From the NCBI GenBank assembly GCA_014896535.1, contig JADBKE010000014.1, positions 1 through 45,702 of the forward strand: a stretch of 45,702 nt of DNA, in the 5' to 3' direction. Shown here piece by piece: positions 16,863-25,110 of the stretch; within the stretch, counting starts at the first letter, position 1; the number at the start of each line of letters is the position of its first letter. The position numbers and the translations under genes are program-made. Origin of the DNA: Candidatus Fermentithermobacillaceae bacterium (GTDB lineage: Bacteria; Bacillota; Sulfobacillia; Fermentithermobacillales; DUSS01). The notes under the pieces were generated by a model that was not told the origin of the DNA, made no database searches, and saw only the letters and a program-made list of their open reading frames with translations.

Positions 16863-18518
16863 CTACCTTGGTATCGTCGAATGCTTGATGATCTTGAGGC
16901 ATTCCCGCAGCACCGCATCGTATTCGGGATCTAGACTCTTCAGTTTCTCCCCGTTATTCAGGGCATTCACGTATTTTACAAACGTTTCCCGGTCGGCCAC
17001 ATAAACGTCAGGCATACGGCTCGATTCCTCGTACGAACGCCCGTCTGGTTCCAGCGCGAGCGCAAACGGAAAAAGGACCAGCATGCGGCTGTTCGGCAAC
17101 ACCAGCGGCATCAAAGTGGCGTACGGTCCGTTTCCGCCGCCGTCCGTAAAAGTACCGATTACCGTAGCCCATTTTGTTTGCTTTGAGAAGTAGGCAAGAC
17201 TGTCCGCCGCCGAGTAGGTATCGTAGTCTGTCAGAACAAATATCTTGCCCGCATATTTGAGAGAATTAGGGTCCGGGAGGAGCTTTGTTGACTCCGTAAA
17301 GGGACTGTGAAAGTCCGCTGTAAGCACCTCCGGGGGAAGCACGCGGGCAAGTTCAGGATCCTCTTGTGCGAAGTCTGGCTTTTCAACCTCGAAGTATCTG
17401 GGGAAAAGCTTCCTAACATAACTTCCTGACCGCGGAGCAAAGTGACACTGGTACCGCACTGGCTCGGAGGCCAGTAACATTACGAGCTTCTGCCAGGCAC
17501 TCACATAGCCGCCGGGATTGCCTCGTACATCGATAATGAGAGCCGGCAGGTCTTTGACCGAGGCGAGGAACTCCTTGACAGAGGTTAAGTCTTCCTCATC
17601 AAAGCTGGACATCCTGCAAAAGTGCATATATCCTGCCACTCCAGGGATAACGGAGAGAAAAAGGCTGTCGTCAATCCAGGTGCCATCTTCATTCGAATAG
17701 TACGGCGGGCGATAACGTCTGGCAGGCCACGTCTCGTAGGACGAAACAACTTCCCCTTCGACGTAGGTTCCCGATGCATTTCTGAAAGTAAGTTTTACTT
17801 TGCCAGATATCGGCAAGCCCAATATCGGACTATAGGGTTTACGACGGACCGGGTCGTACCTAAGGTGTTTCCCTTGCTGCACGACGAAGTTATCCACCTC
17901 TATATCGTTCACTCTTGTCACTACCCAGCCCGGCTTCGCCCTACAATCTTCCAAAGTCACATCGACAACGACAACGTACTCGCCCTCAAAATACAGTGCA
18001 GGGAAGACCCTGTAGTCACGCGGACGTCCCGAAGCTAACTCATACCAGTATGTTACAGCTTCTGCAGGCACCTTTCGAGTGAGATGGTAAAAAAGGGGGT
18101 TGGTACAATATACCGTCCATTCGGCCGGCGACACGAGCCACGTGTGTCCATCGTTCAAGGAGTCTAGTATTTTGTCGATGACATAAGCGAACTCCCTGTC
18201 ATCTTTAGTCTTGCGAACCTCTTCTTCGAACTCTTTCTCGTGGGCAACCCAATCGTAACCGTACATCCGCTTAATCATAGCGAGCTTTCCGTGGTTATCC
18301 TTGAACGCTTGAAAGAGGTATCTGAAATCCTCGAGTTTCTGCTCTGTAGTCAGGTTCTTCCAGTTCACAATTGAATTCGTAGGCGAATTGCACCCTGAAA
18401 AGGTCAGGGTGACTAGGGGCAAGATAATGAGACAAATAACAGAGCGGGAGACCTTCATCACCGACGTGCGACGGTTACTGCGAGCATAATGCTTATGATC
18501 TGTTCTGCCCATACCCAT
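16863..18518 (-). CDS. S41-family (tail-specific-like) protease, predicted lipoprotein
   Basis: A 551-residue protein exported as a lipoprotein: the hydrophobic VICLIILPLVTLTFSGC ends in a lipobox with Cys at about position 43. The S41 core includes LPALIIDVRGNPGG in the C-terminal half. FVLTDYDTYSAADSLAYF carries the presumed nucleophile Ser at about 436. GTFTDGGGNGP follows. No PDZ domain is obvious. An N-terminal helical domain (residues 55-130) and a beta-rich middle occupy the space, as in the tricorn-core or IRBP-like subgroup rather than CtpA. The start is either ATG 18518 (GGAGGTGA upstream) or an internal ATG near 18458 immediately before the signal peptide. By eye the gene is less GC-rich than most of the window, which may indicate transfer. 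Confidence 0.82.
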   Translation of the reverse strand: MGMGRTDHKHYARSNRRTSVMKVSRSVICLIILPLVTLTFSGCNSPTNSIVNWKNLTTEQKLEDFRYLFQAFKDNHGKLAMIKRMYGYDWVAHEKEFEEEVRKTKDDREFAYVIDKILDSLNDGHTWLVSPAEWTVYCTNPLFYHLTRKVPAEAVTYWYELASGRPRDYRVFPALYFEGEYVVVVDVTLEDCRAKPGWVVTRVNDIEVDNFVVQQGKHLRYDPVRRKPYSPILGLPISGKVKLTFRNASGTYVEGEVVSSYETWPARRYRPPYYSNEDGTWIDDSLFLSVIPGVAGYMHFCRMSSFDEEDLTSVKEFLASVKDLPALIIDVRGNPGGYVSAWQKLVMLLASEPVRYQCHFAPRSGSYVRKLFPRYFEVEKPDFAQEDPELARVLPPEVLTADFHSPFTESTKLLPDPNSLKYAGKIFVLTDYDTYSAADSLAYFSKQTKWATVIGTFTDGGGNGPYATLMPLVLPNSRMLVLFPFALALEPDGRSYEESSRMPDVYVADRETFVKYVNALNNGEKLKSLDPEYDAVLRECLKIIKHSTIPR

Positions 18519-18705
18519 GGAGCGGATTTCACCTCCCCGTATCGGCCGCTATTGTTCACGCCAATTCTACGGACGAAAGCAGCACTCCTCTCGTAACCCG
18601 CCGGCCAAGTATTCATCCGTGTTAGCTCTCAAGGCGCTATGTGATTCCATCGATACTCATATTTGCAGGGATCAATAACACTTCGATAGAAAGGAGGTGA
18701 TGACA

Positions 18706-19617
18706 ATGAGGGTAGCGGCGACGTATCAAAGGCTACCAGCAGGCCACGAGGCAGCCGTGTACCGGTCAGGTGAGAGCCAAATGGGAAGAGCAGCATCGGC
18801 CCGTGTCAAGACGATCAGGGCCGCAAACATTGGCGAGCAGAAACAAATGAGGGACTTACCGCTGCGACCTGCTTCGGCCAAGCCAGCCGACTGTGAGACT
18901 ACCAGACTGTACCAAGCACCAAAATCAAAATCTCCGGTGAACTCGCTGGAGAACGAAGCCGAGAGGATGGCGAATATAGCGAGATCCCGGTCTATGGACC
19001 TAGCCCCGCCTGGCGGATGTCCCGGCAGTCTCAACCAGAGCAGCCGACTTCAGTCGAATGATGATTTCGAGCGTCCCGCAGCTGGAAGACCGCCCGGTGA
19101 GTTTGAACTTGGCAAGAAGAGCCGTGAGTTTCCGATAGAGACTCGCTGGTTCTCGGCCAAGCTCGCGTACGAGGTAAACGTAACCGTGCGCGACGACAAC
19201 CTGACGCTTCGTAAGACCGGTGTCGACGTTACTCCCCCATCCGGTGCCTGGGGTCCAAGAGCGAAGTTTGATTGGTCTAAGGACAAGGGTGGGTCATTTG
19301 CCGTCGGTATTGAGTACAAAGCCGACATCAAGGGCACCAAGACTGTTTCTTGCGCGGCAGGTGTTGTTTTCGGTGAGGGTGGCAACGTATGGAGTGCGTA
19401 CGGGAAAGGAACCGCCAAGAACACAGTCCTAGATAAGGGCGTCCCTGTAAAGGTGGAGCAGAGCTTGGAGATAACGCTTTCTCAGAACCCGGAGCAGGTG
19501 CGTAACTCCGTCGTCGATGTCGGTACCATACTGCTAATCCTCGGCACGGTACTGGGCGTGGGTCAGACACCGTCTACGCCAACGCAACCAGCGGTCCCAG
19601 CACCAACCATCCCATAG
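18706..19617 (+). CDS. Unrecognised protein with a C-terminal hydrophobic helix
   Basis: A 303-residue protein with no family I can name. The first 130 residues are polar and low in structure. Within them NSLENEAERMANIA resembles the 'PLEREADRVAD' segment that precedes the DUF4157 domain in proteins linked to contractile injection systems, but no DUF4157 HxxxH motif follows. Residues about 140-250 are beta-rich (AKLAYEVNVTVRDDNLTLRK, KTVSCAAGVVFGEGG). Near the C-terminus VVDVGTILLILGTVLGVG is a probable membrane helix, followed by a Pro/Thr tail. ATG at 18706 is 9 nt from AGGAGG; two earlier in-frame starts overlap that site. It is divergent from the S41 protease gene and followed by a hairpin. 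Confidence 0.6.
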   Translation: MRVAATYQRLPAGHEAAVYRSGESQMGRAASARVKTIRAANIGEQKQMRDLPLRPASAKPADCETTRLYQAPKSKSPVNSLENEAERMANIARSRSMDLAPPGGCPGSLNQSSRLQSNDDFERPAAGRPPGEFELGKKSREFPIETRWFSAKLAYEVNVTVRDDNLTLRKTGVDVTPPSGAWGPRAKFDWSKDKGGSFAVGIEYKADIKGTKTVSCAAGVVFGEGGNVWSAYGKGTAKNTVLDKGVPVKVEQSLEITLSQNPEQVRNSVVDVGTILLILGTVLGVGQTPSTPTQPAVPAPTIP

Positions 19618-19653
19618 GTGCCACTCTCTACTGTCTACTCCAACTCGCTGTTG

Positions 19654-19680
19654 CCTCCATCGCTGCTTGGGCGATGGGGG
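19654..19680 (+). terminator. Hairpin downstream of the unrecognised plus-strand gene
   Basis: CCTCCATCGC-tgcttgg-GCGATGGGGG forms 10 bp with one G-U pair, starting 36 nt after the stop codon. The T content after it is weak. It is the best candidate for ending this monocistronic transcript. Confidence 0.45.
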
Positions 19681-20284
19681 CGTTCCTGTCCAGAGGGTGA
19701 CCTTTGCTGTTATCTACTCGCTCCACCCAAAAGTTCTAGCAGCCCAAGGCGCTCCGGAACTAACCAGTTCCGTGTTGACCCTCGAGGCGTGAAAGATCAA
19801 GAGGAAGAACTCAGCCACGAGCCGGGGCAGATTGAGGGCTACATGGAGTGAGCAGGTTCTCACCTTTGGTTCGATGGGTATGGTGCTAAAAAAGTTGTCT
19901 ATGAGATAAGGTAGCCGAGCTGACCTTGGAACTGTGCGCCGAGTTCTCAACGGTTTCAAAACTGTGCGAGAGGCTAGATCCCCGTCTCAGGACGTGGGGC
20001 GAAAGGTTGCTCAGGCGGCGGGTGCGCACTCATGCTTTCCGGCCACGCCCTCGCTTACGACGACCCCAAGGTTTCGGAGATGCGAGATAAGGTTGTGAAG
20101 CGTAGTCTTTGAGACCAAGGACGTATTTGGGCGGCGGCCCATGAGTGAAGGGACACCGTCGACATGGTATCGCCTCGAAGGTGAACCAGTGCCGCTTATC
20201 TAGAGCAAAAGCAATGCGGATCCCGCTGGATTTGTTCCAGGCGGGACCCGCTGCTGAAGCTTAATACCTAACTGCCTGGGCGGC
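19681..20284. other. Gene-poor region with one imperfect hairpin
   Basis: About 600 nt with no supported gene. It has the look of decayed sequence, but I cannot identify what it was. An imperfect 13-bp hairpin at 20216-20251 (arms GCGGATCCCGC and GCGGGACCCGC) is followed on the minus strand by TTGCTTTTGC. It could terminate the small minus-strand frame that ends at 20285. Confidence 0.35.
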
Positions 20285-20542
20285 TTAAACTGTTAAAAAC
20301 AGCCCTCGGCCGTAAAACGCATCGTGGATTGCTATTCTCAGCCTCGATAAAACATTCCATTTAGATCCAGACTTCGAGTTGCTCTGCGATACCGCTGCAA
20401 TTGCCCTGACAACAGATACCTTGATTACACGTTCTTGCATCAGTTCGCTGTAGAACACCTGGCTCGTATCCATCGTTTTAGTAACATCTGCTTCTGCTGC
20501 GCGATCTCGGATTCGCCGTCTCGATGGTGTCTTGCTGAGCAT
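20285..20542 (-). CDS. Small hypothetical protein, doubtful
   Basis: An 85-codon frame from ATG 20542 encoding a basic, soluble-looking sequence (DTSQVFYSELMQERVIKVSV, then KWNVLSRLRIAIHDAFYGRG). No ribosome site of note and no family are recognised. Support comes only from length, plausible composition and a terminator-like hairpin 34 nt downstream. It may be a remnant of a larger gene or a chance frame. Confidence 0.25.
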   Translation of the reverse strand: MLSKTPSRRRIRDRAAEADVTKTMDTSQVFYSELMQERVIKVSVVRAIAAVSQSNSKSGSKWNVLSRLRIAIHDAFYGRGLFLTV

Positions 20543-20664
20543 CGCGGTTCGTCCCGGCTTGTACCGGGAAATCCTTCACTCCCGCGCCTTCGACTGCTCC
20601 TGCTTCCCGGTCACTACCCTGCTGGCTCCGCGAGCTCACGCGTAGCGCCTACATCACCTCACAT

Positions 20665-20913
20665 TCACTTCTTGAGGAGCTCATCTATCCTCGGCTTGTC
20701 AAACCCAACTACTACGTTTCCGTCGATGACGAGGACCGGCACTCCCATTTGACCGGATATCCTGACCATCTCCCGGGCCGCTTCGACGTCCCTGGAGACG
20801 TCCTTGTCTTCGTAGGGAACCCCGAGTTGCGTGAGATACGCCTTTGCTCTAGAGCACCAGGGACAAGTGGGGGTTGAGTAAACGATTACCTCATGCTCTC
20901 CTGCCATTTCCAC
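20665..20913 (-). CDS. Glutaredoxin-like protein (YruB/NrdH type)
   Basis: An 82-residue thioredoxin-fold protein. The redox motif is C17-P-W-C20 in VIVYSTPTCPWCSRAKAYL. The cis-Pro segment is GQMGVPVLVID, and the conserved C-terminal GFDKPRIDELL follows. This combination matches the short glutaredoxin-like YruB family, which transfers electrons to protein disulfides, possibly from thioredoxin reductase; the partner here is unknown. The start is GTG at 20913 after AGGAGG (5-nt gap); GTG 20919 overlaps that site and ATG 20907 is 11 nt away. It stands alone on its strand with gaps on both sides. Confidence 0.9.
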   Translation of the reverse strand: MEMAGEHEVIVYSTPTCPWCSRAKAYLTQLGVPYEDKDVSRDVEAAREMVRISGQMGVPVLVIDGNVVVGFDKPRIDELLKK

Positions 20914-21281
20914 GGGCACCTCCTGATAGGCTTTTGTTTTTGGAACAATCCCGCCAAGCGTGCGCGCCGGTCGGCACGGCGGATGTCAGAGTTGCGTACC
21001 GCGTCGCGGCCAACCCAGACAATCCGCGAGGATGTGCTGTTACCGCAGCGGCCTGGGCCCCACGCCGGAACTATGCCCGGTTGAAACCTCCGCGGTCCGG
21101 ACCTCTCGATCTGAACCCGGGACGGCTCGAACCGGCGCTCCGCGTCTGGCGAGATGCTCTCAGGCGTATTGTACCATCTTCATCAAGATTTGAACCTACC
21201 GCAGGAATGGCCAGGTTCTATCCGGGTAATTCCGGCGGTGAGAGCTACTGCCCCGTATGTTAGACCTGAAAGGATATTCGC
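20914..21281. other. Intergenic region, no gene seen
   Basis: About 370 nt, with the 3' end of the aminotransferase on one side and the upstream region of the glutaredoxin-like gene on the other. No tRNA could be folded despite T-loop-like strings near 21136 and 21190. Confidence 0.4.
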
Positions 21282-22472
21282 CTACCCCGGAAGTTTCAGG
21301 TTTTTCAACGCCGACACCAACGCCCGGACGTCTTCCTCCGTGTTGTAAAGATGGAAGGAAGCTCTCAGCGCCGGCGGGTTGCTCACCGCCCTGATGACCA
21401 CCCTGTCGTGCTTATAGAGGTGCTCTACGGCTTTGAGGTAGTCATCGAGTTGGAACCCGTTGATGGTGAAGCTGACGAGTCCGAGAGAGCGGCCGGGGTC
21501 AGCGGGTGTCACAACACCGAATCCGGCGATTGAGGAAATCGCTTCCTTGAACATCCGGGCCAGGCTACGGCATCTCTCGGCGACTGCGTCCATCCCTATA
21601 TCCAGGAGGAAAGCTGCGGTCCACCCCAGTGCCGCGTAGTTCAACACCGGGGGAGTGGACGTCTGGTATGCCTCGGCCTCGCGTTTGAGCTCGGGCGCTG
21701 CTCCTTCTTTCCAGTTGACCGAGTGGGGGAAGGCTCTTGACGGCTCAATCCGCTCTCTCAACGAAGGCGCGAGGTACAGGCCTCCTGTTCCCTCAGGTCC
21801 GAGGAGCCATTTATATCCCGGAAATGCATATGCATCTACGCCCGACTCCCGTAGGTGCGGAGCATCTGCCCCGGCAAACTGTGCGCCGTCCACCAGGAAC
21901 ACTGCACCATGCTTGTGACATACGCGAGCCAGGGAAGAAAGGTCGATCAGCATTCCGGTGGTGTAGGATACATGGCTCATCACCACCGCCTTGACCTCAC
22001 CGGGCGCTTCCCGGAAGGCATTTTCGAGGGACGCTTCGTCCGGAGGTGCAGCTTTCGCGGGAACGGCGACGATTTTCACGCCTTTCTTTATTTCCAGGTG
22101 CGAAAGGGGGGCTTTGACGGCGGGATGTTCCGTGTCGGACGTGATGACGACGTCCCCAGGGTTCCATGGAATGCTCATCAGGACCGCGTTTATACCTTCG
22201 GTGGTGTTGACCATGAAGGCCAGATCCTGCTCCTCACATCCCAGGAGATTTGCCAGAAGCTTTTTCGCCTCGTTCAACGCGTCATACGTTTCCGAAGATA
22301 CGTCCACCCTCGCGGGACCTCTCAGATAATACGAGTATGCCAGGGAGGCTGTCTTGGAGAGCACAGAACGGGGCATTATTCCTATTGTTCCGGTGTTCAA
22401 GTACCGCACTTCCCGGCAGGCCGGGAACTCCCGGGCTACGTCCTTCCAGAACAGGTCGTCGGCGCTGGGCAC
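21282..22472 (-). CDS. Class V PLP-dependent aminotransferase / cysteine desulfurase-like protein
   Basis: A 396-residue fold-type I PLP enzyme. The N-terminal YLNTGTIGIMPRSV binds the substrate carboxylate region. MVNTTEGINAVL contacts the cofactor phosphate. DTEHPAV supplies the ring-stacking His (116), VDGAQFAGA (D195, Q198) contacts the pyridine ring, and the Schiff-base Lys is K221 in GYKWLLGPEGTGG. The sequence resembles the SufS/isopenicillin-N-epimerase-like branch. The loop that carries the SufS/IscS catalytic Cys is not evident, so desulfurase activity is unproven. GTG at 22472 is supported by an excellent AGGAGG 7-8 nt upstream. No Suf/Isc genes adjoin it. Upstream lies a repeat tract. 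Confidence 0.9.
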   Translation of the reverse strand: MPSADDLFWKDVAREFPACREVRYLNTGTIGIMPRSVLSKTASLAYSYYLRGPARVDVSSETYDALNEAKKLLANLLGCEEQDLAFMVNTTEGINAVLMSIPWNPGDVVITSDTEHPAVKAPLSHLEIKKGVKIVAVPAKAAPPDEASLENAFREAPGEVKAVVMSHVSYTTGMLIDLSSLARVCHKHGAVFLVDGAQFAGADAPHLRESGVDAYAFPGYKWLLGPEGTGGLYLAPSLRERIEPSRAFPHSVNWKEGAAPELKREAEAYQTSTPPVLNYAALGWTAAFLLDIGMDAVAERCRSLARMFKEAISSIAGFGVVTPADPGRSLGLVSFTINGFQLDDYLKAVEHLYKHDRVVIRAVSNPPALRASFHLYNTEEDVRALVSALKNLKLPG

Positions 22473-22531
22473 TGTGTTTCCTCCTCTCTTATTAGGCCTT
22501 CTTGTTGCGTGCGCTGCGTTGTCCGGCCGTC

Positions 22532-22570
22532 TTGCTACCCTTTCTTGCTACCCTCTCTTGCTACGCTGTC
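22532..22570. repeat. 13-bp tandem repeat, 3 copies
   Basis: TTGCTACCCTTTC, TTGCTACCCTCTC and TTGCTACGCTGTC follow one another without gaps, about 60 bases upstream of the aminotransferase start. Confidence 0.8.
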
Positions 22571-22592
22571 TCGCCGCGGTCTCTTTCGCGTC

Positions 22593-22709
22593 GGGTTGCT
22601 CAGGTTACTCAGGTTGCTCAGGTTGCTCACGTTACTCAGTTTACTCAGTTTACCCACGGTGCTCAGGCTCGTCACGCTACCCGGGTTACCCAGATTACTC
22701 GGGTTACTC
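22593..22709. repeat. 9-bp degenerate tandem repeat, 13 copies
   Basis: Thirteen contiguous 9-mers with consensus AGGTTACTC (variants AGGTTGCTC, ACGTTACTC, AGTTTACCC, GGGTTACCC). The 9-nt register never slips. Nothing in it is convincingly coding. Confidence 0.85.
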
Positions 22710-22805
22710 TTCAGGCTACACCGGTCTAGTTTTTATTCGGAGGACATTCGTTTTCCTGCACGCCTAACGGGGATCCAGGGTTCGCCTGGAAGCCTTTTGC
22801 TTGGG

Positions 22806-23040
22806 TGTGCGCACTTGCCCCAAAACATGCGATCCACGTCATGTAGGTCTTGCTTCAACTTTTTCTTGTTCGCGGCGTGTGCGCATTCGCCCCGAGACAA
22901 GCAATCTGCGTCTTGTGGACCTTGCTCCAAGTGTTTCTCCGCGTATGCGCACTCGCGCCAAAGGACCCGCCCTACATCTTGTAGACCTTCCTCCAGCTTT
23001 TTCCTCGGGTGCGCGCACTGTCCTGGGTGGTATGCGCGCC
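22806..23040. repeat. Degenerate tandem repeat with a 66-70 bp period, about 3.5 copies
   Basis: A TGYGCRCWY-type block recurs near 22810, 22880, 22945 and 23011. The segments between also align, with CTTGTAGACCTTGCTCC and CAACTTTTTCTT-like parts. On the minus strand an open frame (22733-23122) therefore shows a 22-24 residue repeat (CAHPRKKLEEGLQDVGR-like), but it has no good ribosome site and may be incidental. Confidence 0.65.
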
Positions 23041-23183
23041 ACGTGATGCACAATAGATCCGCAGATCCGCGAGATGTACGATGATTTCGAAGCGAGGCAA
23101 CCGGGGCGCGGCGGGTTTTCACAGGTTACGGTCAGAGGTCGCGGTCGGCTTCTGAAGAGACATGTGAGGAGCGGTGCCTGGCG

Positions 23184-23489
23184 ATGTACAAGAGTTCGCT
23201 TTCCTTGAGGGGCCAAATTACCGTTCCCAAACCCTTACGGGATAAGTTCCGGCTGAAACCCGGTGACGAGGTTCTCATCAACGAGGTGGGAGGGAGGATC
23301 GTCCTCACTCCCAAACTCTCTGATCCTGTTTCCCAGGGACGGGGATTTCTCGCAAAACGCCTTCCGGGTTTGGCAAGCCGGTACAATGACGAGCTGAATG
23401 ATGAAATGGAGGAGGCCGAGGGCGGCGCGCCTCTTGACAAGGACAACCCTGGTCCGGCAAGCCGGCGGGATGAGGAGGTGACGGGCTGA
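23184..23489 (+). CDS. SpoVT/AbrB-type DNA-binding antitoxin (VapB/MazE-like)
   Basis: A 101-residue protein. Residues 1-46 form a swapped-hairpin AbrB domain: SSLSLRGQITVPKPLRDKFRLKPGDEVLINEVGGRIVLTP (given as one domain, positions 4-43). The GQITVPKxLRDKFxLKPGD core is diagnostic. The C-terminal half is acidic and likely disordered, suited to wrapping a toxin. It is followed 167 nt downstream by a PIN-domain gene, so the pair is most simply a VapBC module in which this protein neutralises the toxin and autoregulates. ATG at 23184 has only a distant GAGGAG (about 12 nt). Confidence 0.85.
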   Translation: MYKSSLSLRGQITVPKPLRDKFRLKPGDEVLINEVGGRIVLTPKLSDPVSQGRGFLAKRLPGLASRYNDELNDEMEEAEGGAPLDKDNPGPASRRDEEVTG

Positions 23490-23656
23490 AGGAGCCTCCC
23501 GCCAGCACGGGCGGTCTGGAGGCATCGGTCGGAGCGGCAAACGGGACCAACTGTGGCTAGAAGTCGGCCGGACGGTACATAGACGGCCGGTGCAAGAGCG
23601 GGGCAAAACGGGGAGCAGGCAGTTAGAGTTTGGCTGGAGGAAGGGGGAACGAGCAA

Positions 23657-24094
23657 GTGTTGAGGGACGATCCGCCGAAGGACGTTCCGCCGGGGGAGGC
23701 ATATCTCCTGGACAGTGGAGCGCTTCTGGCCTATCTTCTTGACGCGCCCGGGGCTTCCAAGGTCGAGCGTCTGTTGAGGCAATGTGAGCAGGGCCAGGCC
23801 AGGGTCATGATCTCGGCGGTGGACCTCCACGAACTTTACAATCGGGTTCTGCGCCTGGGAGGTCAGGAGGCTTTCGGCGAAGCTTCATACGTTATCCGCC
23901 AGCTTCCCCTTGAGGTGTTACCTTTCGGTCGCGACGAAGCGGAAGAGATCGGAGAACTCGCGTGCGCCTGGGGTGCTCTTAACCAGAAATCGCGCGGCAG
24001 CGTTGTGGCTCATTATTACTGTCACAAACACGGGTGGACTCTGGTGACGACCGGGGGCGGGAGCGAAGCGGGCATTTCGGTGGTGACGGTTTGA
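23657..24094 (+). CDS. PIN-domain protein (VapC-like) lacking part of the catalytic site
   Basis: A 145-residue PIN-domain protein. The first acid is D19 in AYLLDSGALLAYL and the second is E59 in ISAVDLHELYNR. The usual third acid (LSLGDA) is replaced: the segment reads KSRGSVVAHYY, with S115 at the Asp position. The fourth (TxD) reads TTGGGSE. PIN ribonucleases such as VapC need three to four acids to hold Mg2+/Mn2+, so this copy is probably inactive as a nuclease or strongly altered. GTG at 23657 follows AAGGGGG by 9 nt; a TTG at 23630 opens a longer frame. It pairs with the upstream AbrB-type gene but at an unusually long 167-nt spacing. Confidence 0.8.
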   Translation: MLRDDPPKDVPPGEAYLLDSGALLAYLLDAPGASKVERLLRQCEQGQARVMISAVDLHELYNRVLRLGGQEAFGEASYVIRQLPLEVLPFGRDEAEEIGELACAWGALNQKSRGSVVAHYYCHKHGWTLVTTGGGSEAGISVVTV

Positions 24095-24320
24095 CGCGCC
24101 GTACGCGGCATGGCTGTAGACCGTGTCGTTGTTGCCATGCATCCTGGTGTACTGCTATAGATTGGCTAGGTGTAGCCGGGCTCGGGCCGTGGTTTTGGGA
24201 GACGTGGTCCTCGTACCCGTAGCCCCCGGAACCACAGCTTCGGGAAGGGCAGCTTCCGGACACACATCTGAGGCCCGCGCACATCAGGACAGACACATGC
24301 AAGACCAGGAGGGATGGATA

Positions 24321-24836
24321 ATGTGCGAAGATGTCCGACCTGATAAAGAAAACTACGGTATCGAAGTAGTCCCGCTGGATAAGCCCGAGGACGTCAACGT
24401 CATCCTCGGTCAAACTCATTTCATCAAGTCGGTGGAAGACCTTTATGAGGCAATGGCCAACGCCGGGGGGAACATCAAGTTCGGCATCGCATTTCTCGAA
24501 GCTTCCGGGCCTTGCCTGGTCAGGCTGGCTGGTAACGACCAGGAACTCATCGATCTCGCCAAATCCAACGCTCTCAAACTCGGCACGGGCCACGTTTTCA
24601 TCATCATGATGAGACAGGGATATCCCATCAACGTCCTCAACAACATCAAGATGGTTCCCGAAGTGTGTCGCATCTTCGCGGCCACCGCCAACCCCCTGGA
24701 TGTGGTGGTGCTCCGGACCGGGCGAGGGGCGGGTGTCCTCGGTGTAGTAGACGGATATGCACCGAAGGGAGTGGAGACCCCGCAGGACGTTGAAAAGCGG
24801 AAGGTTCTTTTGAGGAAGATAGGATACAAATTGTAG
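24321..24836 (+). CDS. Adenosine-specific kinase family protein (PF04008/DUF355)
   Basis: A 171-residue single-domain protein matching the small archaeal/bacterial family annotated as adenosine-specific kinase. Typical segments are DVNVILGQTHFIKSVEDLYE, FGIAFLEASGPCLVR, GHVFIIMM and the C-terminal NPLDVVVLRTGRGAGVLGVVDG, with the Gly-rich loop thought to contact nucleotide. Length is normal for the family. ATG at 24321 is 8 nt from AGGAGG; the frame continues open upstream without homology. The family's kinase activity is known mainly from structural and limited biochemical work, so the name is a family label. Confidence 0.88.
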   Translation: MCEDVRPDKENYGIEVVPLDKPEDVNVILGQTHFIKSVEDLYEAMANAGGNIKFGIAFLEASGPCLVRLAGNDQELIDLAKSNALKLGTGHVFIIMMRQGYPINVLNNIKMVPEVCRIFAATANPLDVVVLRTGRGAGVLGVVDGYAPKGVETPQDVEKRKVLLRKIGYKL

Positions 24837-25110
24837 ACGATGTTCCGGTTGTACGAGCCGGGCTGTACGGTCCGGGTTCTGAGGCTGAAAAGGTTGCGGT
24901 GGGGACCACCGGTTTTGGCCTAATGGACATCTGGAGTTGCCGTCCGAGAGCCCGGTTATGAGGACCTATCGCTTTTCTTCTTTGGGTTGCGCACGTTGCT
25001 CAGCTCCATCGCGAGCTGATGAGCGTGGTGAACACGCACCTCCTTTGTTTTTATTCATTCGCGCTCTCCGGACGTGAGGAGAGGCTGCATCGCCAGCTTT
25101 GCGGTCGCGT

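Noticed and set aside
19681-20284. Insertion-sequence remnant
   Set aside because: The region looks like decayed DNA, but no terminal inverted repeat, target duplication or transposase motif could be identified.
21120-21210. Possible tRNA gene
   Set aside because: GGTTCGAGCC- and GGTTCAAATC-like strings resemble T-loops on the minus strand, but no acceptor, D or anticodon stem can be paired around them.
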